Assembly: GCA_023666705.1 (NCBI GenBank)
Contig: JAMPBO010000002.1
Coordinates: 124,001-188,000, forward strand
Direction of reading: 5' to 3'
DNA: 64,000 nucleotides
Source: Bacteroides sp.
GTDB taxonomy: Bacteria > Bacillota > Clostridia > Lachnospirales > Lachnospiraceae
How positions within the stretch are numbered: position 1 is the stretch's first letter; the number at the start of each line of letters is the position of its first letter. A model generated the notes under the pieces. It was not told the DNA's origin, did no database searches, and saw only the letters and a program-made list of their open reading frames with translations. The position numbers were made by a program, and so were the translations under genes. Positions 10,125-18,921 of this stretch are shown here, piece after piece.

Positions 10125-10973
10125 TTATTTAGAAATTTCAGCTTTTAGTCCTGTTATCTGTTCGATGGTAAGCCCCGAGTATTCGGAAATTTCCGCAATA
10201 GACAATTTATCAGCTTTCAGCATTTTTATGGCTAACTGTTCTGCACACTGTTTGATACCTTGCTCTAAACCCTGCTCAATACCATCCTCTACGCCTTCTT
10301 CGTATTTTTCCTGATAATGCATTTCTAACGTCATATATTCCAGCCTCCATTTCTCATTGCTTCTAACGGATTTGACTGCCGTTTCCAGTTCTTTTGTAAA
10401 TTCATCCGATGCCGCCTGCCCGTCTATGTAATCAAGCAATCGTTTCATTTCAGGTGTTACATCGTCCATGGTTCCTTTTGTGTTTAATATGACTTTTGTC
10501 GTCTCATCGCCAAGACCGATTTCGTAATCCTGTAAACATCGGTTTTCAAATGTGTAAATATGCCTGCCCTTGCCGAATAAATCGAAGGTGCAGATAAAAA
10601 TGACAAAGCTCCGTTTTAAGTCTTGGTAGTCCTCACCTTTTTCCAGTACGTTAAGGTCTATCATTCCCTGATAATATCTTGAACGCTTTGGCAGATTTTT
10701 ATTTACGGATACCTGCATTTCTATATTATATACCGTACTTTTGTCATCTTCAACATAAACATCCAAACGGACAGACTTTGCATCTGCCGCAAGGGCTATG
10801 ATTGCCTGTGTTCTCGGATATTCTATGTCGGATATGCTTATGCCAAGTATTGTTTCCAGAAACGGCTTGCAGTACTTGGGTTCTCTCATAATAACCCCAA
10901 ACATGAAATCATCCTTTAGTTCCAGTTCCTCAAAGTTTTTGGCAGTTCTCTTTTTGTTTTCGTTTTTGTTCAT
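10125..10973 (-). CDS. Rpn-family recombination-promoting nuclease / PD-(D/E)XK transposase-like protein
   Basis: The 282-residue product opens with LKDDFMFGVIM, typical of the Rpn (YhgA-like) family. It carries the nuclease-core segments RLDVYVED and NIEMQV, and a C-terminal glutamate/glutamine/glycine-rich stretch (EEGVEDGIEQGLEQG) typical of the family. These proteins are PD-(D/E)XK nucleases, common and multicopy in gut Firmicutes; some promote RecA-independent recombination and some have been linked to phage defence. GGAGG precedes the ATG. The gene is monocistronic and convergent with the cohesin operon. No inverted-repeat ends suggesting a mobile unit are visible. Confidence 0.85.
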   Translation of the reverse strand: MNKNENKKRTAKNFEELELKDDFMFGVIMREPKYCKPFLETILGISISDIEYPRTQAIIALAADAKSVRLDVYVEDDKSTVYNIEMQVSVNKNLPKRSRYYQGMIDLNVLEKGEDYQDLKRSFVIFICTFDLFGKGRHIYTFENRCLQDYEIGLGDETTKVILNTKGTMDDVTPEMKRLLDYIDGQAASDEFTKELETAVKSVRSNEKWRLEYMTLEMHYQEKYEEGVEDGIEQGLEQGIKQCAEQLAIKMLKADKLSIAEISEYSGLTIEQITGLKAEISK

Positions 10974-11334
10974 TCAATTTCCTCCCTTGACAGTAATTAC
11001 ATCAGACAGAGAAGATTTTTGAACAAATACATTTTGTATCGAAAGTCAATATATACAAGACTGCTTTAAACTTCTGAATAAAGTGCGTTTACACTCTTTG
11101 AATCTGTGCATGTATTTTGGCGTAGGCTAACCTTTCAATCCAAATTTTATTCTCAAACAGCACTCCGCTGCCTAATTGTGAAATAAAGCATCGAAGTTTA
11201 TTTGATAACAGATTAGTCAAAGATTGGCTAAGCCACAATGTAAAATAGAATACAATGCTTTAAAATATACTAATACATGCGTGTAATATTTACAAGTGAT
11301 TTTTTTGTGAAATTAATGGATTCGAAGATTATCA
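10974..11334. other. Non-coding interval upstream of the Rpn-type gene
   Basis: I see no intact gene here. On the minus strand, about 11100-11205 encodes a short coherent-looking peptide (LFENKIWIERLAYAKIHAQ) ending in a stop and lacking a start codon. It may be a gene remnant, but I do not recognise the family. Confidence 0.4.
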
Positions 11335-11403
11335 AAAATAGTATTCATTATTGAAGACGATGAATCCTTGGCACTTGGGTTTTGTCGTGCATTAGGGCAG
11401 GGG
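11335..11403 (+). pseudogene. Response-regulator N-terminal remnant
   Basis: In frame from 11335 the sequence reads K-I-V-F-I-I-E-D-D-E-S-L-A-L-G-F-C-R-A-L, the canonical start of a receiver domain (hydrophobic strand, acidic EDDE pocket, first helix). No start codon or ribosome binding site precedes it. The similarity stops within about 25 codons, and the sequence runs into the 3' end of corA on the other strand. It is therefore a fragment, probably of an OmpR-type regulator. Moderate confidence, because the match is short. Confidence 0.5.
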
Positions 11404-11434
11404 AAGTGGAAACCGAGTGCTGCATCAGGAGTGA

Positions 11435-12376
11435 CTACAGCATCTTCCGCTTCCGCAACACAACAAGAACAATGGCACATATAAGTGCAGTAATTCCACA
11501 AATAATACCGAAGCCGTAAGGGGTAGTAGAAAAAGGCATCCATCTGCCATCTACATTCATACCGAACAGACCGGATATGATGGTAGGGATAGCCATAACA
11601 ATGGTAATACTTGCAAGATATTTCATTATGTTGTTAAGGCGGTTGTTGATAATTGTAGTCATCAGCTCTCTGGTACCCTTTAAAATATCACGGTAAATCT
11701 GGGTCATTTCGATTGCCTGTTGATTTTCGATGATGAGGTCATCCAAAAGCTCCTGGTCCTCCGGAAACTTTTTGACACCGCTGTATCTGGTCAGTCTGTC
11801 AACAATCAGACGGTTGGCACGCAGGGATGTATCAAAGTATACAAGGTTGGATTCCATTTCGTGGAGGTTTATGATGTCGGCATCCTCAGTGGCACCGCCC
11901 ATGCACTCCTCCATCTCAAGCCTGCGTCTGTCAATAATGCGAAGATAGGACTGATAAAGTGTGTTTGTCCTATACAAAATCTGATACGTAAATCTGACCT
12001 GTTTTTTTGTCGTGAAATCACGGATGGAATTGGTCAGGAAATGCTTCAGTACAGGTGTCTCGGCGGAGCAGACAGTAATGATTGCTTCCTCGGTCCATAT
12101 GATGCCGAGGGGGATTGTTGTATATGCCTCCTGATTGTGTCTGATTTCCACGGTTGGAATATCAAAGATAATCAGTACATAATTATCATTTACATCGACA
12201 CGTGATGACTCCTCCTCATCAAGTGCTGCCCTTACATCGGTAAGGTCAATGTCATACTGCTTTGAAATTTCAAGGGTTTCCTCTTGGGTGGGAGCAGTGA
12301 GGTTAATCCACATTCCGTTGATGTTTTCCGGTGTTTCTTTTAATGTTCCGTGTTCGGATATATATTTGCTAATCAT
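11435..12376 (-). CDS. corA: CorA-family divalent cation (magnesium) channel
   Basis: The 313-residue product has a large cytoplasmic alpha/beta and helical domain, then two C-terminal transmembrane helices. The CorA signature GMN is present between them (ISGLFGMNVDG), followed by the second helix and a short basic end (LRKRKML). CorA pentamers carry Mg2+ (sometimes Co2+/Ni2+) across the membrane. The ATG is preceded by AAAGGAG at good spacing. The gene lies 108 nt downstream of ylmH on the same strand, a gap too short for an M-box riboswitch. The length matches the family. Confidence 0.92.
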   Translation of the reverse strand: MISKYISEHGTLKETPENINGMWINLTAPTQEETLEISKQYDIDLTDVRAALDEEESSRVDVNDNYVLIIFDIPTVEIRHNQEAYTTIPLGIIWTEEAIITVCSAETPVLKHFLTNSIRDFTTKKQVRFTYQILYRTNTLYQSYLRIIDRRRLEMEECMGGATEDADIINLHEMESNLVYFDTSLRANRLIVDRLTRYSGVKKFPEDQELLDDLIIENQQAIEMTQIYRDILKGTRELMTTIINNRLNNIMKYLASITIVMAIPTIISGLFGMNVDGRWMPFSTTPYGFGIICGITALICAIVLVVLRKRKML

Positions 12377-12484
12377 ATTCTGCTCCTTTCCGCAGGGCTG
12401 ACCCCACTCTTGTTATTCTAACATAATATGTTTATTATTGTAAACTTAGAAATTATATTTATACACAATCTTTATGCAGATGCC

Positions 12485-13249
12485 TTACTTGTATTGCTTT
12501 AAGTGGACATAAATCCTTCCCTTTCGTGTTTCATGTCCGCAGCCTGCGTATTGGAATTTGCCATATCCCCGGATGGAAAATATATCTCCCTCCTTCAGAG
12601 CCATGCTGTTTCGTTCACATGGCATCCCGTTTAAGGTTACCTTGCCTGTAATAAACATGGCATGGGCTTCCTTCCGTGAGCATCGGATTGCACCTGCGAC
12701 AACGGCATCAAAGCGTGGAGCGGCAACGGTAATGTCAATATCAATAAGCGTTGGTTTCAGGGCATTTAAGTCCTCCTCACTGTTGACGGGAAGACACTGT
12801 ATGCTTGTATGCTTTACCTTTGTAAGGTTTTCGGTTATATATTCTGCCATGCTGTTCTGGCAAATAATAAAGGCATCCCTGTTTTCTTTTATGATAACGT
12901 CGCCAAGGACACTCCGCTCTATGCCAAGATTCATAAGGGCACCAAGAAAATCCCTATGGGATAATGTGTCGGCAAACTTTTCTACCAGTGGTGTTGCTTT
13001 TAATATTGTCAGCCGCCATGGCTCGTCATATCCGAACATTGCAGGTGAGCCAAAGCGGACCATCTGACGCTCTGCCATTTCGTACCCGCCATTTGCTTCA
13101 AAATCAATGCCGTCAAGCTCACTGCCAAGAGAGTAAAGAACCGCCAGTTCGCTGGTATTCAAAAAGCCTGTGTATGTATATATATTTTGTCTGTATGCTT
13201 TTTTGGCAAGGTCCAAAATATGCGCCTTTAATATTTGCAATTCGTCCAT
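12485..13249 (-). CDS. YlmH-family S4-domain RNA-binding protein
   Basis: The 254-residue product matches YlmH in layout. The N-terminal region has the characteristic segment YTGFLNTSELAVLYSL and GGYEMAERQMVRFG, a middle domain carries GDVIIKENRDAFIIC, and a C-terminal S4 RNA-binding domain (about 180-245) includes RCSRKEAHAMFITGKVTLNG. YlmH proteins act on ribosomes and nascent-chain quality control in Firmicutes (family knowledge). Outside its more usual cell-division cluster, here it precedes corA. GGAGG precedes the ATG at proper distance. Full length. Confidence 0.9.
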   Translation of the reverse strand: MDELQILKAHILDLAKKAYRQNIYTYTGFLNTSELAVLYSLGSELDGIDFEANGGYEMAERQMVRFGSPAMFGYDEPWRLTILKATPLVEKFADTLSHRDFLGALMNLGIERSVLGDVIIKENRDAFIICQNSMAEYITENLTKVKHTSIQCLPVNSEEDLNALKPTLIDIDITVAAPRFDAVVAGAIRCSRKEAHAMFITGKVTLNGMPCERNSMALKEGDIFSIRGYGKFQYAGCGHETRKGRIYVHLKQYK

Positions 13250-13341
13250 AATACCTCCAAGGAGCTTGTATTAACACACATTATCGCATAATTTACAAGG
13301 TTTTCAAGCCTATTTGCCAATTTTGTGTTATACTATAATAA

Positions 13342-13386
13342 TTGACAATTGCGAAACGTCTTATTATTAAAACTTAGTTTTGCAAT
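13342..13386 (+). promoter_or_regulatory. Candidate promoter and operator of the MATE gene
   Basis: TTGACA at 13342-13347 is followed about 17 nt later by a TATTAA-like -10. An imperfect inverted repeat (ATTGCGAAAC at 13348-13357, GTTTTGCAAT at 13377-13386, one mismatch) spans the -10 region and could be a repressor site. Confidence 0.45.
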
Positions 13387-13422
13387 CGCCCATTTCATTG
13401 TTTTAAAATTAGGAGAGGCAGT

Positions 13423-14793
13423 ATGCAGTCGAATCTTACAAAAGGGAGTGTACTGAAAAATCTTATATTATTTTCATTGCCGTATCTTCTGTCAAGCTTT
13501 CTGCAGACATTTTACGGATTGGCGGATTTATTTATTGTAGGGCAATACAATGGTGCGGACAGCAGCTCAGCGGTATCCGTAGGAAGTCAGGTCATGCACA
13601 TGGTTACGCTTGTCATTGTAGGGCTTGCCATGGGTTCAACTGTTATGATTAGCCAGTCTGTCGGTGCGGGAAATGAAAAACGTGCCGCCAGGGCAATCGG
13701 CAACACGGTGACAATATTCTTGCTTGTATCCATCATAATGACGGGAGTGCTGCTCCTTTGTTCGGACGGAATCGTGACCTTGATGTCAACACCTGACAAG
13801 GCGGTTGGTCAGACGAAAACATATCTTATGATTTGCTTTGCAGGAATTCCGTTTATTACGGCATACAATATTATAAGCTGTATTTTAAGAGGCTTGGGGG
13901 ACTCGAAAAGTCCGATGTATTTTGTTGCTGTCGCATGTGTGTTTAATGTTCTGATAGATGTTGTCCTGATTGGACAGCTTGATATGGGGGCAGCGGGTGC
14001 CGCACTTGGAACCGTGATATCCCAGACAATCAGTGTTATAGTGGCACTGATTGTGCTGCTAAAAAGGGATATTGGCATAAAACTTACACCGACAGATTTC
14101 ATGATAGATAAAGATGTTATAGCTTACATATTTAAAGTTGGGATACCTGTGTCGGTTCAGGATTTATTTATTCAGATATCGTTTATTATCATAACGATAA
14201 TTGCGAACAGGAGAGGGTTGATTGTCTCTGCGGCTGTTGGAATTGTGGAAAAAATAATTGGCTTTTTGTTTCTGATTCCGTCTGCAATGCTTGCGGCAAT
14301 CTCTGCAATTGCGGCACAAAACATAGGGGCAGGCTTACATAAAAGAGCAAGGGAAACACTCAGGTTTGGAATTATAATAACGGTTGCATTTGGGATTTTA
14401 TTCAGTATTATCTGCCAGTTTGCATCGCCTGCGATTGTTGATTTGTTTACGGATGACAGGGATGTAATCCGCATGGGTGTGCAGTATCTCAAGTCCTATG
14501 TATTTGACTGTGCTTTGGCGGCAATCCATTTTTGCTTCAGTGGATATTTTTGTGCGTGTGGCAGGTCGGTGTATTCCTTTATCCATAACATCATATCAGC
14601 CTTAGCAATAAGAATACCGGGGGCATATCTGGTATCGAAGTTGTTTCCCGATACTTTGTACCCGATGGGCTGGGCGGCACCTGCAGGCTCATTTGTATCG
14701 GCTTGTATATGCGTAGTGATGTATATTTATATGAGAAAGCAGGAAAAAACAGAGACAGTGGATGAAAAGATTTTTAATGTAATAGAGAAATAA
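13423..14793 (+). CDS. MATE-family multidrug/toxin efflux transporter
   Basis: The 456-residue polytopic membrane protein shows the two-fold six-plus-six helix pattern of MATE transporters. The N-terminal segment LPYLLSSFLQTFYGLADLFI is highly typical, and GLGDSKSPMYF follows in the first half. MATE proteins expel cationic drugs or metabolites using a Na+ or H+ gradient. GGAGAGG-like sequence precedes the ATG. It stands alone, divergent from ylmH. The substrate cannot be told from sequence. Confidence 0.93.
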   Translation: MQSNLTKGSVLKNLILFSLPYLLSSFLQTFYGLADLFIVGQYNGADSSSAVSVGSQVMHMVTLVIVGLAMGSTVMISQSVGAGNEKRAARAIGNTVTIFLLVSIIMTGVLLLCSDGIVTLMSTPDKAVGQTKTYLMICFAGIPFITAYNIISCILRGLGDSKSPMYFVAVACVFNVLIDVVLIGQLDMGAAGAALGTVISQTISVIVALIVLLKRDIGIKLTPTDFMIDKDVIAYIFKVGIPVSVQDLFIQISFIIITIIANRRGLIVSAAVGIVEKIIGFLFLIPSAMLAAISAIAAQNIGAGLHKRARETLRFGIIITVAFGILFSIICQFASPAIVDLFTDDRDVIRMGVQYLKSYVFDCALAAIHFCFSGYFCACGRSVYSFIHNIISALAIRIPGAYLVSKLFPDTLYPMGWAAPAGSFVSACICVVMYIYMRKQEKTETVDEKIFNVIEK

Positions 14794-14836
14794 TTGGTAT
14801 ATAATATATGAAAGAAGAAATGTAAGGAGGCACACA

Positions 14837-15691
14837 ATGGCATTTTCACTAAAGGGCTCAGGGAGCGGCAAAAAAATAAGTAGGGGCATAGCAAGTAAGG
14901 AAGATATCGAACGCTATGAGAGCATTGGATATACACATATTGTTTATGAGGGCAGTTCTCATTTTGTATATACTGATGATTTGACAGAAAGGGATGTATT
15001 TAAGCAGACAATCGGCTTAAATAATTATGAATGGTTTCAGGAAGGAACAGGAAATAAGAACTGGGTTCTCTATAATCCTGTGCAATTTCGTCCTGACAAA
15101 AACTGGAAGGGTAAGAAAATTCTCAAATTTAATAAGGATGATTACAAGGGCGGCAGGTTTGAGGTTCCGATAAATTCAAGTAGCTGCTGCGGTATGTTTT
15201 CCTGGACAACCCTGCCTGAAAATTTCAAGCTTGATACACTCTTCAACACGAAGGATATTGTTGATATGAACCTTATGTTTGCGGGAAGCATACTTCCTGA
15301 TGTGTTTACAATTAGTGAAAGATTTACGACAAACAATGTGCGTGATATGAGATACATGTTTTATGAGTGTGTACTTCCTGAAAAATTCACCTTAAATGAC
15401 AATTTTAATACAAGTAAGGTGGAGGAAATGGACTTCATGTTTTCGGAGTGCAGGGTTCCAAAAAACTTTAGGCTTCCCGATACCTTTGATACGTCATCAG
15501 TAAAGAGCATGGACCACATGTTTTATGAAACGGTATTTTCAGGAAAATTTGACTTTGGAAATGCGTTCAAGATAAATGAAGGCGTAAATACAAAGCTGAT
15601 GTTTACGGACAGTGTCATAAACAATGAAACCGTTGATCCTGAAAAATGTGAGGACTTTGCATACATGAAGAAGCTGCTTGCCGAACAGTAA
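14837..15691 (+). CDS. DUF285/BspA-type repeat protein without signal peptide
   Basis: The 284-residue product has a basic glycine/serine-rich start, then a segment with NYEWFQEGTGNKNW (about 60-85). About four repeats of the DUF285 pattern follow, in which Asn/Asp-Thr-x-x-V/I-x-x-M-x-x-MF recurs (NTKDIVDMNLMF, TNNVRDMRYMF, NTSKVEEMDFMF, DTSSVKSMDHMF). DUF285 repeats normally occur in surface lipoproteins, yet no signal peptide, lipobox or membrane segment is visible, so this copy looks cytoplasmic. AAGGAGG precedes the ATG. It lies 43 nt after the MATE gene. Function unknown. Confidence 0.75.
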   Translation: MAFSLKGSGSGKKISRGIASKEDIERYESIGYTHIVYEGSSHFVYTDDLTERDVFKQTIGLNNYEWFQEGTGNKNWVLYNPVQFRPDKNWKGKKILKFNKDDYKGGRFEVPINSSSCCGMFSWTTLPENFKLDTLFNTKDIVDMNLMFAGSILPDVFTISERFTTNNVRDMRYMFYECVLPEKFTLNDNFNTSKVEEMDFMFSECRVPKNFRLPDTFDTSSVKSMDHMFYETVFSGKFDFGNAFKINEGVNTKLMFTDSVINNETVDPEKCEDFAYMKKLLAEQ

Positions 15692-15698
15692 TTGTAAG

Positions 15699-16685
15699 TT
15701 AAATTACAATATCATGGCAGACTGGCGTGCCCATACAGTCAGAAATGGTTTCGCAGCTCATGGAAACGAGCAACCACAGCTTCATGTACATGGATACAGG
15801 GGATGCCTTTGGCAAAACTGATATAGACAAATCCTTATATATTCGGGTGCTTTCATAGCCGGTTCTATCTTCGGCACCTGTTAAAAATATAGGGATTTCT
15901 CTTTTTGCGGCATCAAGAAGCATGTTTTGAAAGCTTGCATCCCTTGTACATAATGTTCCTGAATGGAAGCTGTCCAAAAGAATGGCACGAACATAACCAG
16001 GAACGTCAGTGTACTGTTGCCCCGGGACAGGACGGATATACATAACAGGGGAAGCTTCCGTATAGCGGGGATGACCGCTTAAATAGTTGTATATGTCAAT
16101 TTGCTTGTTACATGAGTGGGAATTTTGCTCTATGCTGTATAATCTGTCACTGTATGGCATATGGGGCAGAAGCCTTGTTCCATAGTGAATAACGGCTGCT
16201 TCATTTTCATTTTTGTAAGCAACATAAACACCGTGATGCACTGTTTGCTGACAATTGGAACATTCCTTTATAAAGTCAACAGCGGCAGAAAAGTTTGCAA
16301 TACCATTTGCACGGTCATCGTCAAGGATGTAATTGCTGGATACAAGCACAACAGGTATTTGCAAATTCGGGAAAAGATAGGAGAGTGCAGCGGACATATA
16401 CTGCTGCGTGTCAGTACCATGTGTGACTATAATCCCATCATGTTCTGTACCCAGAACAGCCTTGTCAATGCAGTCTGCCAGCTTATTGATATGTGAACCA
16501 TTTAAATTTTCACTGAGAATATAATATGGCGTTTCCGTTGTAAAATAAATATGTTCCGTATCTGATGCGTGGAGCTTCTTATATTCCTGTATCAACCTGT
16601 CTTTTCCTGTCTCGTTTGTATTGATATATCCGTCATTGACGGATGAACATATTGTCCCGCCTGTAAATATCACAAGAATATTCAT
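15699..16685 (-). CDS. L-asparaginase family protein
   Basis: The 328-residue product carries both asparaginase signatures: the first catalytic Thr motif FTGGTICSS near the N-terminus and VTHGTDTQQYMSAAL about 90 residues in. The typical DDDRANGIANF segment follows. These enzymes hydrolyse asparagine to aspartate and ammonia. With no signal peptide, it should be a cytoplasmic type I-like enzyme. It is the last gene of a four-gene minus-strand run (SPFH, membrane protein, RHH protein, asparaginase). The C-terminal half is less typical, so the exact substrate is less certain. GGAGG precedes the ATG. Confidence 0.85.
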   Translation of the reverse strand: MNILVIFTGGTICSSVNDGYINTNETGKDRLIQEYKKLHASDTEHIYFTTETPYYILSENLNGSHINKLADCIDKAVLGTEHDGIIVTHGTDTQQYMSAALSYLFPNLQIPVVLVSSNYILDDDRANGIANFSAAVDFIKECSNCQQTVHHGVYVAYKNENEAAVIHYGTRLLPHMPYSDRLYSIEQNSHSCNKQIDIYNYLSGHPRYTEASPVMYIRPVPGQQYTDVPGYVRAILLDSFHSGTLCTRDASFQNMLLDAAKREIPIFLTGAEDRTGYESTRIYKDLSISVLPKASPVSMYMKLWLLVSMSCETISDCMGTPVCHDIVI

Positions 16686-16754
16686 GTCAACCTCCGTTTT
16701 TCGTATATATAATCAGTATGTCTAAAAAAATGTTTTATATAACAAGGCAGATAC

Positions 16755-17054
16755 TTAAATTTTTTTTCGCTTTCGCACACATTCAGATAAAAGAAATTCT
16801 ATCTGGCTGTTAATAGAGCGGTAATCCTCGTCCGCCCAGCTTGCAAGCTCTTGCCAAAGGGAGGGGGAGAGACGGAGGAGCACCTGCTTCTTGGCTTTTT
16901 CCTTTTCCTTGAGCAAACGCTCCCTGTCTTTCACATCCTGTTCCATCTCTTCAAGCTTTTTCAAACGTTCTGACAGGAGCTTTTCCCTTGATTTTATAGT
17001 TTCTTCTTCGCTTGTTTGTCCGTTTTGTGTCGCGGATTTGGACGGTTGATTCAT
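16755..17054 (-). CDS. Small ribbon-helix-helix (Arc-like) protein
   Basis: The 99-residue protein has a charged coiled-coil-like N-terminal half (SEEETIKSREKLLSERLKKL) and a C-terminal region VLLRLSPSLWQELASWADED resembling the Arc/MetJ ribbon-helix-helix fold that binds DNA as dimers. The start at 17054 is chosen because AGGAG sits 7 nt upstream; an in-frame upstream start lacks one. It lies between the small membrane protein and asparaginase, so it may regulate or form part of the SPFH membrane complex. Function not established. Confidence 0.7.
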   Translation of the reverse strand: MNQPSKSATQNGQTSEEETIKSREKLLSERLKKLEEMEQDVKDRERLLKEKEKAKKQVLLRLSPSLWQELASWADEDYRSINSQIEFLLSECVRKRKKI

Positions 17055-17096
17055 GCTATCACTCCTATCTTTGAATCTATTTGCCCGATGCTGCAT

Positions 17097-17582
17097 TTAT
17101 TCTACGAAAAACTTCAGCAAAAACAGAACAAGGGATATGATGGATGGTATTTCCGCTGCAGCCATAAGCAGCATTGTTATGCTGAGGCTTTTTTGCGATG
17201 TGTCATTGGCAATCCGAATGAGACTGTTACCTGCAATCACGCCCTTGATCAGTCCGGATATGGCACATAACAATCCGATAATTGCCATATATACAAATGA
17301 TGTTCCGTAAACCATTTCATATGAGATTGGACCTGCTACAATCAGCAGAATTTCTACTATTGTGTACATAAAACCTGTAATGCACATGGCAAGAAGCATG
17401 GAAACAAAAGATTTATATTGTTTTAGGTCAATGCTGATGCCTGTGCTTTTACATTGGCTGCTTTTTATGGATACATATACAACTTGAAATACAAGTACAA
17501 TCAGTGCAAAGGCACCAATAAATATAAGCTTGGACATGATATCGCTTAAGGCAACGGTTGTGGTTTGTACATTTTCTATCAT
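17097..17582 (-). CDS. Small polytopic membrane protein of the SPFH operon
   Basis: The 161-residue protein has about four hydrophobic helices and little else (LIFIGAFALIVLVFQVVYV, MLLAMCITGFMYTIVEILLI, FVYMAIIGLLCAISGLI, and a C-terminal helix). AAAGGAGG precedes the ATG at 17582. It follows the SPFH gene by 53 nt and probably acts with it in the membrane. I do not recognise a named family. Confidence 0.65.
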   Translation of the reverse strand: MIENVQTTTVALSDIMSKLIFIGAFALIVLVFQVVYVSIKSSQCKSTGISIDLKQYKSFVSMLLAMCITGFMYTIVEILLIVAGPISYEMVYGTSFVYMAIIGLLCAISGLIKGVIAGNSLIRIANDTSQKSLSITMLLMAAAEIPSIISLVLFLLKFFVE

Positions 17583-17635
17583 AAAATATCCTCCTTTGAA
17601 TATTAACCCATGCCATAAAAACTTGACACCCCTTG

Positions 17636-18700
17636 TTAATAAATGGAACTGCTGTTTACGACAGGCTGGGCATCTTTGTTTCCGCACAAAACAACAAGCA
17701 GGTTGCTGACCATTGCCGCTTTTCGTTCTTCGTCAAGGACAACAATTTCTTCCTCACCTAACTGGTCGATAGCCATTTTAACCATGCTGACAGCACCCTC
17801 GACGATTTTCTGTCTTGCGGCAATAATCGCTGTTGCCTGCTGTCTCTGGAGCATTGCAGCCGCAATTTCCTCAGAATATGCAAGATGGGTGATACGGACC
17901 TCCTTGATTTCGATTCCCGCTTCGTCAACTCTGCGTTGAAGCTCCTGTTTCATGTTGTCAGCTATTTCCTGACTGCTTCCCCGAAGTGTCTTTTCGTCAA
18001 CATCATTTTCCATGACATCATAAGGATATAGCCTTGCATTATTTCTTATGACAGCGTCGCATTGAATAGACAGAAAGCTTTTGTAGTTGTCCACGTTAAA
18101 TACAGCCTTTGTTGGGTTTACAACCTTCCATATTACAGCGGCACCGATAATAACAGGATTGCCAAGGGCGTCATTTACCTTTTGCCTGTGGTTGTTAAAC
18201 GTGAGTGTTTTTGTTGAGATTTTTTTGTCAAAGTTCATTGCCACCGCTGCCGCATTATTTTTTTCGCTTGTCTGGCTGTCCCCTGTAAAGGCAGCCTCTA
18301 AATTTGAGCCTAAACCTGCATTTGATGATGGATTGTATGCAGATGCAAATGGGTTAATGTAGTAATAGCCAGGACGTTTAATGGTTCCGTAATATTGACC
18401 AAACAATGTGAATACCACTGCTTCATTTGGGTGAACAACCTTAAGACCTGCAAACATAATACATGTCGTAATCAGGGCGATGCCTCCCAAAATAATGGCG
18501 ATGGCACCCATGGCTGTTGTTGCGGAGCCTGCCGCTGCTGCCAGTAATACGGCACCCAAAATTATAAGTGCAATGGATAAAATTAACCCAAACAACAACG
18601 TAAACAGCATGGAAAAACCATTTGTCTTTGTGATTTCCTTTTCTGTTACATCTTTGTTTGTAACTGTAGTTGATTGATTTTTTTCTGCTTCATTACTCAT
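17636..18700 (-). CDS. SPFH (band 7 / stomatin-like) domain membrane protein
   Basis: The 354-residue product has two adjacent hydrophobic helices near the N-terminus (about 30-85). An SPFH domain follows, starting around [14 protein letters not shown], with the typical [19 protein letters not shown] segment and alanine-rich coiled coil ([20 protein letters not shown]). SPFH proteins form large membrane rings that organise microdomains and protease access. The ATG at 18700 is chosen because GGAGG is 9 nt upstream; the upstream in-frame ATG would abut it. First gene of the minus-strand operon. Confidence 0.88.
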   Translation of the reverse strand: MSNEAEKNQSTTVTNKDVTEKEITKTNGFSMLFTLLFGLILSIALIILGAVLLAAAAGSATTAMGAIAIILGGIALITTCIMFAGLKVVHPNEAVVFTLFGQYYGTIKRPGYYYINPFASAYNPSSNAGLGSNLEAAFTGDSQTSEKNNAAAVAMNFDKKISTKTLTFNNHRQKVNDALGNPVIIGAAVIWKVVNPTKAVFNVDNYKSFLSIQCDAVIRNNARLYPYDVMENDVDEKTLRGSSQEIADNMKQELQRRVDEAGIEIKEVRITHLAYSEEIAAAMLQRQQATAIIAARQKIVEGAVSMVKMAIDQLGEEEIVVLDEERKAAMVSNLLVVLCGNKDAQPVVNSSSIY

Positions 18701-18729
18701 AAGTATCATCCTCCCTTGATTATTAAGTT

Positions 18730-18746
18730 GATATCATTTTGATATC
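18730..18746 (-). promoter_or_regulatory. Repeated GATATC operator-like site upstream of the SPFH operon
   Basis: GATATC occurs twice, separated by ATTTT, giving a 17-bp near-palindrome 30 nt upstream of the SPFH start. It is a plausible repressor site; no matching regulator was identified. Confidence 0.3.
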
Positions 18747-18834
18747 GTTATAATAACACTGCATAATTGTATGTGTCAAGGAAAAAATTTCTAAAGTATG
18801 TCTCTATATAATATTGCCCGCCTTGCGACGGGTA

Positions 18835-18848
18835 TGAACGGTCGTTCA
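18835..18848. promoter_or_regulatory. TetR-type palindromic operator
   Basis: TGAACGGTCGTTCA has perfect 6-bp arms (TGAACG / CGTTCA) around two central bases, the usual look of a TetR-family operator. It sits 14 nt upstream of the -35 box of the flavodiiron gene and also within the divergent SPFH control region. Confidence 0.5.
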
Positions 18849-18862
18849 GCAAAATTACCCCT

Positions 18863-18891
18863 TTTACACTTAATGGTAAATATGATATAAT
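18863..18891 (+). promoter_or_regulatory. Strong sigma-A promoter of the flavodiiron gene
   Basis: TTTACA (18863-18868), a 17-nt spacer, and a perfect TATAAT (18886-18891), 30 nt before the start codon. Confidence 0.8.
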
Positions 18892-18921
18892 TAACTATTA
18901 TTTTAATCGGAGGTAATACAA

